Below are positions 44,400 through 53,353 of a DNA stretch of 64,000 nucleotides, piece after piece. The position numbers and the translations under genes are program-made. This DNA is from Podospora bellae-mahoneyi (lineage: Eukaryota > Ascomycota > Sordariomycetes > Sordariales > Podosporaceae): contig NC_085881.1 of NCBI RefSeq assembly GCF_035222275.1, positions 4,712,001 to 4,776,000 on the forward strand, read 5' to 3'. Positions within the stretch are counted from its first letter, which is position 1, and every line of letters begins with the position of its first letter. Below the pieces are notes generated by a model. It saw nothing but the letters and a program-made list of their open reading frames with translations. It ran no database searches and was not told where the DNA came from.

Positions 44400-46095
44400 G
44401 GCGGTAGGTAGGTTGGTTTTATGAAATGTAGTATAGGTTCCTTTGTTGCGGTGAGTCTAGCGATACTCTGCCACTACTATGCAAAAAAGAAAGAACCCAA
44501 GATGCAGAGCGAAAAGGTCAGGTAACGAGCGCAAAGTCGATAGGCTGAAAGAGGGGCTCGAAGACTCTTTTTGGGGCGGTGAAGAGGAAGAGAAACTCAA
44601 CGTTTCACCTCCAGTTCGGACGTTATGTTTGTGAAGGGGGGGGACGACCCCGGACAACAGCTGAGGGAGGATATTTGCCGACCCACTTGCCTTGTCGGGC
44701 GTTCTAGCGCTGTTATTAGTGGCGTTTGGGGGACCCTTGGGCACTGGGCTTCTTGACTCTCTAGCGACTTATTCTGAGCTGGTCGACTCTTTTCAAGGCT
44801 TTCTGCTGGATATCGTAGTCTCGATCAAGGTTTGACAACAGGTTGTGCTTGTTTGCGCTGGCAGCCTCGACAGGTCGAGTGATGGGAATGGATTTGTTGG
44901 CTGGGACCTGCCTGGACTTGTTGCTGGGATCTCTCAGAGCATGCCGACCTCCTATGCAGTTCGTCTGTTGCTAGGTATACATATGCCCCTCGGCCACGAG
45001 ACCAAAGCGCTAACTATTCAAGCCCTAAGTGATGTGACTTGCAGGAGGCAAGTCATAATAAGCAGGTGTGTGTGGAAGAGCTACTAGCAGTAAGGTAGCA
45101 CGCCGGCCTCTTGATGGGATTCCACCCAAAGAGCTGACTTCATCTTCTTTATCGACTTGGGAACACGAGCACAAATACACCACCAGCCTTAACAAGACAA
45201 GAGAACCGGGAAGCAATTACGGCTTTAAAACCTTGTTTATCATGCACCCACAGCGGTCTCACCTCTTCCATGTTTGCTGCGAGGTAAAGTGGTCGGGGAC
45301 TCGCTGAAATGAGCAACCCGCCCCGTGTTAGCTGTTCATGCAGCGATTGCCTGGTCTCTTGATCCTCGTCCGCCGTTATGAGTCCGGGGCACGTGGAGAA
45401 TGGAGAACCATAATGAGCAAGCCAACAACTCAAGCGCCCTGAAACAATGGGTAGCTCATCGACAGTCTCATTAATCCTCTAAGTGTCCTTTACCTGTGTA
45501 TTTGCCTCCTTACGTGGTCATGAACATCGGCCGTGGCCAACAAAGGAAGCAGGCTTCAGATTCCGCCCTCGGGTTCCGCATCATGTTTTAATTAAAACAA
45601 TTCGACCTTTCAATGCGCTCTCTCCATACCTACCGCGCATAGGGAGCTGTCAGTGGTCGATCTGGCATGGATCTTCCCTTCCGATCCCGATAACCCGAAG
45701 GGTGTCAACCGGATGCTTATGCCAGCTGTGCAGGTCTTCTTACCACCTGGTCAAACGTAACTCAACAGCTGGGTTGTTGGCTTACACTGGGAGGCAAACC
45801 ATGGAGGATTCCAAGTGACAAATCGAAAACACCGACTTTGTTCAGAGGCAACGCAGCGAAGCTGATTTAGTCACCACGACTGGGCAACACTAATCAATAA
45901 AACAGAGATGGCAACGAGAGGTCATGTATTACCACTATCTATTGGAGCCATCAATCCAGGGCAAGCCCTGACCAACCATGGCCATCAAAATCACTTTTGA
46001 GCCGAGCAGAGCCCGGTGTGTGACTTGCCGGAGTTGAGAACCCGAACGCCGTGCCAAATGCCAACTCTTTTCCCTGTCTTTTTCAGGTTGACTCT
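44400..46095. other. Intergenic interval (1.7 kb)
   Basis: Between the coiled-coil gene start (-) and the RPL30 stop (-). It contains the coiled-coil gene promoter. ORFs up to 111 codons without family resemblance. No RNA gene recognised. Confidence 0.5.
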
Positions 46096-46684
46096 TTAGG
46101 CAGTCTGGTCAGCCAGAATGTCGGAGTCACCAGCGTCGAGGATGGCCATGGTGGAGCACTTGAAGAGCTTGCCAAGAGCGGTACCAAGCTCAATCTGTAA
46201 GGGAGGGAGGTTCGTTAGCACTTGATCTTGTACCCTCCAAAGCCTATAGCAGACTTCTTCTCTGGGTGGACCGTTTGACAACGTGGTGTCTTCACGGCCA
46301 AGAACAAACATCCAGGATTGATGCCCGGTGTTTTTTCTGGTTGCAGAGTCTACGGGATTGTCGGGATTCAACTTACGTTGGTGCCGTTGTAGTGGTGGAC
46401 TGAGGTCTTGCTCATCATGGAGTAGTACTCGAGCTCAGACTTGCGGAGAGGAGGGGTGTTGGCAGCGATGAGGATCAACTTGGCCTTGCCGGTGCGGAGG
46501 GCCTTGAGGGTCGATCTGTATCCAAGGACGACCTTGCCTGTAAACCGCACCGTTAGTGATTTTTCGCCATCGAAATTGAGGCTCTCATGAGCAGCTCAGC
46601 GGCCACAAACGTACCGGACTTCATAACAAGGGCCAGCTTGGCGCCGATGGACTGAGCGTCCGACTTAGACTTCTTGGGGGCCAT
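46096..46684 (-). CDS. RPL30: 60S ribosomal protein L30 (eL30)
   Basis: Large-subunit ribosomal protein. Exons 46684..46615, 46537..46377 and 46194..46096 give 109 residues, the usual size. Sequence: [20 protein letters not shown], then [48 protein letters not shown], and [20 protein letters not shown]. This is the L7Ae/L30e fold. Introns are 77 nt and 182 nt. The second is long for this window. In yeast, L30 binds a kink-turn in its own transcript to block splicing. I did not establish an equivalent here. Divergent from RPL10 with 375 bp between start codons. Confidence 0.97.
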
Positions 46685-47059
46685 TGCGACGGTTGGGGAT
46701 GGTTTCACAGAGATAGAAGTTGGCCTCGAAGGTTGGTGTTGTCCTTGTCTTTGGCAGGAAGCGTCGTCGGGTTGCAGAAAAAAGCCCAAGTGAAGTTTTC
46801 CAGAAAGTTTGGAAATCTCCAAATCCCAAGCAAACGTGGGGTCGGTTCTGATTGGCTGCGTACAGTGGGCCGGATTTTCCTTGTGCCCTAACAGCCCCAC
46901 TTTTACGTGATCAGCTCAGCCGGCAGGAAAATGAGCCCGCGATTGGTAATCGAAGGCGAATTTGAATGTGGTCAAAATACAGAGGCTTCCCACTTGTCCC
47001 TCTCGCACCCCAACACCCAGCGACACCCACACCCAGCGACATCGCGAAAATCAGTCAAG
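46685..47059. promoter_or_regulatory. Bidirectional ribosomal-protein promoter (RPL30 / RPL10)
   Basis: 375 bp between two divergent ribosomal protein start codons. A TTAGGG-like box (GCCCTAAC) lies at 46885..46892, near the middle. The RPL10-side leader (47008..47059) has the repeated CCCAGCGACA motif. No other ATG-initiated gene fits. Co-regulation is inferred from geometry and function. Confidence 0.7.
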
Positions 47060-48035
47060 ATGGCCCGCCGTCCCGCCAGATGCTACCGGTACTGCAAGAA
47101 CAAGGTAAGCTTGCGATAATTTGAGATGTTGAAGTTTTGAACCTTTGGAAGGAGTCGGTCGGCATTTTCGTTTCGGGATTTGTGGGCGGAAAAATGGACG
47201 ATGGACCATGGGCATGACGGAGGACCGAGCAGAAAGAGGAGGATTCACGACAACGAATGACACCGACGATGACAATGACGACAATAACAACGACAATCAC
47301 AACGGGGTTCTGACTGTATTGTGCTCGTCTTTGAACAAGATGCTGACCTCATTTCTTTGATAGCCGTACCCTAAGTCGCGCTTCAACCGCGGTGTCCCCG
47401 ACCCCAAGATTCGCATCTTCGATCTTGGCCGCAAGCGTGCCACCGTCGATGACTTCCCTCTCTGCATCCACCTCGTTTCCAACGAGTTGGAACAGCTGAG
47501 CTCTGAGGCCCTCGAAGCCGCCCGTATTTGCGCCAACAAGTACCTTGTCAAGCTTGCCGGCAAGGAAGGTTTCCACCTCCGTGTCCGTGCCCACCCCTAC
47601 CATGTCGTCCGTATCAACAAGATGTTGTCCTGCGCCGGTGCCGATAGACTTCAGACTGGTATGCGTGGTGCCTGGGGTAAGCCCAACGGCACTGTCGCCC
47701 GTGTCAACATTGGCCAGATCATCTTGAGCGTCCGCACCCGTGACTCTAGTAAGTTTTTCCGGACCATGTTCTGCAACCACCGCGGATGCTAACCGCTGTC
47801 TTCAGACCGTGCTATCGCTCTCGAGGCTCTCCGCCGCTCCCAGTACAAGTTCCCCGGTCGCCAAAAGATCATTATCTCCAAGAACTGGGGCTTCACCCCC
47901 CTCCGCCGCGAGGAGTACCTCGAGGCCAAGGCCGCCGGCCGCGTCAAGGTCGATGGTGCTTATGTTCAGTTCTTGTCCAACAAGGGCAACCTCGCTCAGA
48001 ACATGAAGCGCTTCCCTGATGCCTTCACTGCCTAA
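47060..48035 (+). CDS. RPL10: 60S ribosomal protein L10 (uL16)
   Basis: Large-subunit protein near the peptidyl-transferase centre, among the last to join the pre-60S. Exons 47060..47104, 47364..47748 and 47806..48035 give 219 residues. Sequence: [20 protein letters not shown], then [69 protein letters not shown], and [10 protein letters not shown] at the end. The [15 protein letters not shown] loop is the catalytic-site-facing loop of uL16. Intron 1 (47105..47363) is 259 nt, the longest intron in the window. Intron 2 is 57 nt. The split after 15 codons is common for fungal ribosomal protein genes. Confidence 0.97.
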
Positions 48036-49920
48036 AGTGGTGCTGGTGACGGGGTCGTTGGGGGAAAGAATGGTTATTTGGCTTGAGGGTGGCGCAACGG
48101 GTCATTTTTAGGGCAGAGACGAAGGCATGTTTTTAGTAAAGGCCGTGCCTTGACAGTCAATGGAACCATTCAGCCATGAATGTTCAGCAAGGATTTGTGC
48201 ATTATACCCTCTTGTGAGACCCGGACCGTTGAGAATTGGTACGAGATCCCTAATGACAGTGATTCAAAAAGCATACAATCAAGACTTTCCACTGAACATC
48301 CATGAGTGAATCCATATATGTAGCAGCTGATGTTATTCTGTAATAACACAGGGTGCCCGGCAAGATGCTGATGTCCCACATCACAACACCCTGGGACTGT
48401 GGCAACACGAAAATTCAAGATGAGGACGACTCGAAGTGCAGCGACACCGCCTGGAACGGACATAGGACCTCATGAATATACGACCGCTGCTGCTAAATAA
48501 TGACTGCGATGCGCATGACATCATCCGTATCGTTTTTTAGCACGAATGATGACAGAAGTCCCGGCTTGGAGACAGGAGGGGGGAATCCACCAAGATCTCT
48601 TCGGTGTCTCCTCCTCTATGTACATACGGCCATCCTATTTTGCGCTATAAGCCTGGAGAAGGCCAAGCAAAACAAGCCCTGCTTCGAGTGTAGTGTAATT
48701 CATGATCAAACGAGATCCGGTCCCGGCTTTGCTTGTTGTTGGTCTTGATATCGACAGACAGTGGCTAACACCCCCGCCATACGTTGGTCACTTGTTATCG
48801 CTTAGGGAGCTTTTTTGTGACATTGGATCGGCTACCAGTTCTAATCAGCCCCCATCATCTGACTGGTCATCGCCGGTCTCTTCGGCTTACACTTTCTTGG
48901 GCTGTCATCCTCGTGGCAGCTGTTATTCAATCGTTTCAAAAGCTCGATCTTGGAACTTGAGGTTGGAGGTGGGGCTTATCGGATCCGTCCGACTCGATAA
49001 CGTCAGGCCAAGGCCAATCAAGCTGTCACGCAACTAAAAATCTGTGGAGCGTTGGATGGGGTCTTTTGAACGCGCAAAGGGGAGCACTTGCAGACCGGAC
49101 GGGACCCCGTTGCCACGAGAGACACACGCAGGATGAAAATGTCATCAAACGCGAATGTTGTTCGATATTGCCGCAACAGGCGAGAAAAAGGCCAACGTTG
49201 ATATTTGAAAAAGCAGCGGTTAATTCGTCCAAGGTGGGGTAAAAAACGGACAAGGGTCTCCCGCTCATCAGAAGATCTTATCCTCGTGAGCTGTCTGATA
49301 GCATCCCGTGCTGCGGGCTCTGTGCTCAGTTTACATCTCGCAGCTTGCAGGCCGCCCCCCATTCTTCCCGATCGCCCCTCGCCCAGCCCGCCGCAACCTC
49401 TCCAGTCTGCTTTCCGTCATCCTTTGTACCTGCACATATTTCGTCAGAACCGGGCATTGTCAAGATTTGCTGCCGACTGTCAGTTGCCATATTCCAGGCA
49501 AGGCAGGTTCACGACGCCGCCGTCAGCAAGTCAGCGGCCATACTCACCGTTCCATCGCCATCATTTCATCGATAGATATCGCAAATCGCTGTTGAAACCC
49601 ATCAGGGTGTGGTTGCTGAGAGACCTGGGCCCCCAACCTAACCCCCTCACCGCTTCCTACCAGTAAAAGCACGCGACTTTGCATCTCTTCCTCTCAACAA
49701 ACCACCCAAGACCATTCGCTTTAGTCACGGCTCGCCTCCCGACCACCGGAGTGGTCCTTTGCGAAGCGCCCTTCCTTTTTGGGGACCCCCGCGATAAACA
49801 ACCTGTCACCTTTAGGGGTCTTCTTGCCCAGCCCCCTGTTGCCCAACATCATCAACCTCCATCCATCTCAGCGTTGTCGCTGTTGTGCTGTGTGTTCACA
49901 GTCGTCTTTCGCTGTTCAAA
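48036..49920. other. Intergenic interval (1.9 kb)
   Basis: Between RPL10 and the 596-residue protein, both plus strand. From about 49,300 it is C/T-rich and likely the promoter and leader of the next gene. An ORF at 49205..49666 (153 codons) has no family signal and biased composition. I treat it as leader sequence. Confidence 0.5.
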
Positions 49921-51711
49921 ATGGCATTTCACCAGCCTACGCGACAAGTTCAACAACCGCGGATTGCCCGTGCCGAGTCTGAAGATGGGGGTTCTGCCAT
50001 CCTCTCACCCCAGGCTCGCTTGGACACCAATGAACCCCATACATGGGTTTTGTTTACACCAGGTACTGATGCCGGAACCACAACCTCCTACCTGAGCTCT
50101 GTCCAAGATGATCAAATCACGCCCGGGAGATCCAGAATCAGCGATTTGGGAAGTCTTGACACCGCAGCGCGCTCCGACTTCAACTCGCAACCGAGCAACT
50201 CCGTAGTGCCATCTGTGGCTCTTGTTAACAGCATCGCAGAAGATGACGCCGAGCTTGACAGCCTCGACAGCCACCTCCCAGACTTCAGGACAGCCCATAG
50301 TCCATATCATCAGCCAGACATCATCCATTCGACGCACATCTTCCCTGGTCACGATGGCCTGGGTTCGTTCCGATTCGAAGTGCCCGGTAATAGCGTACAG
50401 GCTCAGGAGCGCATGTATGCTTTTGAACAGTTCAACCCAAATCGCGTCATGCACAGGAGGGAGAGCTTTGACTTGGCTCGCCTTCAGCTGGAGAGTCAAG
50501 AGCCCAAAGAGGCGGAGCGAAATCAGAGAATAGAGGCGTGGCGGTTAGAACAGAGTCAGCTTTTGTTGGAGGATATCAAAAAGGAAACAAAGAGGCGGAG
50601 GAGACAGTCAGAGCTGTCGGCACAGAGGGCTCGGTTGGAGAAGGGCGTCTTGGAAGATGTGATCGCAAGGAGCGTTGCCGACGAGGAAGCCGAAGATATC
50701 AATCTTGCCGGTACAGAATGGCACGACCAGGATGAAGCATCAACGGACACCTCGAAGGGAGGATTGTGGAGTCGACTCACGCGCAAGGTAATCTGCGACA
50801 TGATGGGCATTGATGACAAGCTGCTCGCCATTCTATTTGGGGAGGTGCTTCCGGATGAGGACGACATGAAAACTCCCAGGGGGTCTCCCAAGGACTCAGC
50901 TCACCCCGCATTTGCGAACAAGGAATCAGAGTCACGCGACGACTCGACATGGCAATTACACATGCTGGAACGGATTGCAAATGAGCTTGGCGGAATTGTC
51001 CATCAGATGTCGACACATCCTGGGGCCTTTTCCACTTACAGTCGTGTTCAACAGACGCCCCTTCCATACGCCGGGTTGCCCATGATACCAGAAGCGCCAG
51101 ACAGCATTCAAAGGATGAACAGCAGCGCTGCTTCCATGCCGCAATTCAAGCCCACCATTGGACAATCGGCAGATGCTGGCGTTGCGCAGCCATTGAATGC
51201 CATCCCGTCCACGTCCTCAGACACTACCCCCGATGTGGCCACCAGCAACGGCCAGACTTTCACGCAACAGGAGTGGGAGCAAGATCTTGATATCCGCCTC
51301 GTTTTCCGCTACCTACGGTCACGATTTACCTCGTCTCGCCCCTCATCTCCTCCCTTCACATCGGGAACATCGCATCTAGCCACCTCAAGCACCCAAGAGT
51401 TAGCGGCCAAGGCAGCCCGGATTCGACAGCACCATCCACTGGTATCCCACGCACATGCGAATTCACACGGCCACCACCGGCCCCGTCCGGCGGAGCGACG
51501 CAGTTTCAGATCAACAACGCCGGCTAATCCCGTCACAATGAGACATGGTCCCGGTAGCTGTGCAAGCCAGAGCACGAGGCGATCTGCGAGGAGGAGTAGC
51601 ATGTCTTCGAGGCAATCATCTCGGCATTTTTGGGACATTGGGGGCTCCATTGGGACTGGTAGTATTATTGCTAGCGCCGGGCCTATTTTGGGAAGTTGGG
51701 GCGAGGTCTAA
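49921..51711 (+). CDS. Unrecognised 596-residue protein with a basic coiled coil
   Basis: Not recognised. Single exon, start at 49921 (MAFHQPTRQVQ, context AAAATGG). The frame is open 36 nt further up, without better support. Residues 1-180 look disordered (SPQARLDTNEPHTW, SDLGSLDTAARS). About 182-250 is a charged helix (RIEAWRLEQSQLLLEDIKKE followed by a KRRRRQ cluster). About 282-316 is the most globular segment (LWSRLTRKVICDMMGIDDKL then LAILFGEVLPDEDDM), followed by a second helix, QLHMLERIANELGGIVHQM. The C-terminal third is Ser/Arg/His-rich and ends FWDIGGSIGTGSIIASAGPI. No signal peptide or catalytic motif. The low-complexity flanks with a short central domain suggest a scaffold or regulator. 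Confidence 0.7.
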   Translation: MAFHQPTRQVQQPRIARAESEDGGSAILSPQARLDTNEPHTWVLFTPGTDAGTTTSYLSSVQDDQITPGRSRISDLGSLDTAARSDFNSQPSNSVVPSVALVNSIAEDDAELDSLDSHLPDFRTAHSPYHQPDIIHSTHIFPGHDGLGSFRFEVPGNSVQAQERMYAFEQFNPNRVMHRRESFDLARLQLESQEPKEAERNQRIEAWRLEQSQLLLEDIKKETKRRRRQSELSAQRARLEKGVLEDVIARSVADEEAEDINLAGTEWHDQDEASTDTSKGGLWSRLTRKVICDMMGIDDKLLAILFGEVLPDEDDMKTPRGSPKDSAHPAFANKESESRDDSTWQLHMLERIANELGGIVHQMSTHPGAFSTYSRVQQTPLPYAGLPMIPEAPDSIQRMNSSAASMPQFKPTIGQSADAGVAQPLNAIPSTSSDTTPDVATSNGQTFTQQEWEQDLDIRLVFRYLRSRFTSSRPSSPPFTSGTSHLATSSTQELAAKAARIRQHHPLVSHAHANSHGHHRPRPAERRSFRSTTPANPVTMRHGPGSCASQSTRRSARRSSMSSRQSSRHFWDIGGSIGTGSIIASAGPILGSWGEV

Positions 51712-52670
51712 ATGTATGGTCAACGTCTGGTTGGGGACGCATTTTCGGCGCACATCTCTGTTTCCTTTTTCTTCTCGGTATTCAGACCCTCGAAGGTCAT
51801 ATTTGGACATCATGTTTCAAGAAGCGGTCAATATATTCCTATCATAATGGAGCACATAACGGAAGCAGGGCGTATTGGTTACCGGGGAAGCATTCGTCAC
51901 CCACCACTCATGAGCCAGAATCAGTTAGACATTTCGATGGTTTGAAATCCCAACAATTTTTTTTTCATTCATGGATACAACTCAGTCTCAATCGTCGCCC
52001 TGCGTTTCCAATGGATATAAACATGAGTGGCAAGTTAGCATTCATATAACGGCGATGCGAGTGTAAGCCTCGTTAATCAGATGTGAATGACCGGGTGACT
52101 GCCGAGCACAAGCTTTTGATCCACCGACGACATGGTACGTCCCATTCGCCGGAGAGATCAAGAGACCACTTGGGGTGGCTGGGCTGCAGGGCACCGAGAA
52201 TCTGAGAGGGTGAGAAAAGAGGAGAAGCTCTCACAGAGGTACCAACCGCCCATTGCGACGCGGTCAGCCGAGACAGGGATGCTAAGTGGTTTCTAACCAA
52301 TGGTTGAGCTCCAGCATCGCGACAGGTCGAAGCGAGCAAGGGGCCAGCAGCCAATTCCAGGACGGCCCGCTATGGATCTTCACCCCTCGACGCGTTTGTT
52401 CATAATGAGCATCCAATCGCCTCTTTTCTGCTTGTTTATCAACGCTGCAGCGAGGCACAACAAACGGGTCAAAAGTGGATCGAAACGGTATTCACGTTGG
52501 AAAGGGTTGCATAGTATGCATGGCCGAGTCATCTGGCAGTGCTGGCTATCGCAGGTCGACAGGGATGGAGCGAAATCGTGTGTTCCTGGGCTTCACCTCC
52601 TTCCTGGATGTGTTCGTGCTCCCCCACCCCGCCTTGCACCTTGCCTGATTCTCTGACCTGAACCTGAGTT

Positions 52671-52712
52671 TGCGACCTGCGACCTGCAACTTGCGTTTTG
52701 CGACTTGCGACA
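52671..52712. repeat. 7-nt tandem repeat TGCGACC/TGCAACT
   Basis: Six in-phase 7-mers: TGCGACC, TGCGACC, TGCAACT, TGCGTTT, TGCGACT, TGCGACA. Upstream of the TATA-like element of the 1113-residue gene. Confidence 0.85.
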
Positions 52713-52922
52713 TCGTGGTCCTAAGCTTCCCCAGTGCTGCCTACAACGCCTCACTTTTTTTCTTTGCTTCGCCTTTGCTACCTGCCTGTTCGTGCACTGC
52801 GCGCCTTTTGGTCGGATCACCTGTTCACAGTTAGACTTCGAGAATCACTATCCGTACCTATATTAAATACCAGTTGGTTGCCGTTTGCTAGCCCGTCTTC
52901 TTCCCCACCTCACCTTGTCGCC

Positions 52923-52934
52923 ATGTCTGTGTAG
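52923..52934 (+). promoter_or_regulatory. uORF 1 (three codons)
   Basis: ATG TCT GTG TAG, context GCCATGT, in the putative leader. Confidence 0.45.
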
Positions 52935-52983
52935 GCTTGTCGCATTGTCGCAAAGCTGCGCAAGCACCCTGTGGCGTCTGAGG

Positions 52984-53025
52984 ATGCCAATACGCCTGCT
53001 TAGGAAGCTGAGCTGCGGCGCCTGA
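52984..53025 (+). promoter_or_regulatory. uORF 2 (13 codons)
   Basis: Reads MPIRLLRKLSCGA then TGA, in the same putative leader. Confidence 0.45.
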
Positions 53026-53067
53026 AGCTATCTTTCTCCCTCAGACAAGCTGACCAGGAACAGTATC

Positions 53068-53076
53068 ATGTACTAA
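53068..53076 (+). promoter_or_regulatory. uORF 3 (two codons)
   Basis: ATG TAC TAA, a minimal uORF. Confidence 0.45.
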
Positions 53077-53163
53077 GCCCGCCGTGTCCTCGTCAAGTCG
53101 CGACCCAGCTTAGTCCTGGCGTTGGGTCGCACCGGAAACTTGCCCGACTTCTCGTCCTCTCCT

Positions 53164-53191
53164 GCAATCTACACTCTGCAACCTGCAATCT
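53164..53191. repeat. 7-nt tandem patch TGCAATC/TGCAACC
   Basis: Four in-phase 7-mers: TGCAATC, TACACTC, TGCAACC, TGCAATC. About 110 bp before the 53301 ATG. Confidence 0.75.
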
Positions 53192-53281
53192 CGCCCATTT
53201 CCTTTCCCTCAGGAAGCCATCCGACCCAACTTGTTCCACCACCCAAAAACTCACCGTGTGGAGGGTCAATCGCATTGGGAG

Positions 53282-53353
53282 ATGATCTCTCGAGGCCCCA
53301 ATGGCTGCGACTCCTTTCGATCCCTCTGTCCAGGGCAACTCTTTTGTATTTGA
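53282..53353 (+). promoter_or_regulatory. uORF 4, overlapping the main start
   Basis: ATG at 53282, 19 nt upstream of the main ATG in another frame, with the stop inside the main CDS (23 codons). Ribosomes that use it cannot reinitiate at 53301. Confidence 0.55.

Larger units (their letters stand above)
51712..53300. promoter_or_regulatory. Intergenic region and uORF-rich leader of the 1113-residue gene
   Basis: 1589 bp. A TATA-like CTATATTAAATA at about 52859 could start a leader of about 400 nt. The leader region holds four upstream ATGs (listed separately). A 7-nt TGCRAYY tandem lies just upstream at 52671..52712, and a second patch at 53164..53191. The left part holds no recognised feature. 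Confidence 0.5.

Noticed and set aside
49205-49666. 153-codon ORF upstream of the 596-residue protein
   Set aside because: Pro/Arg/Ser-biased, likely leader or promoter sequence. No family resemblance.
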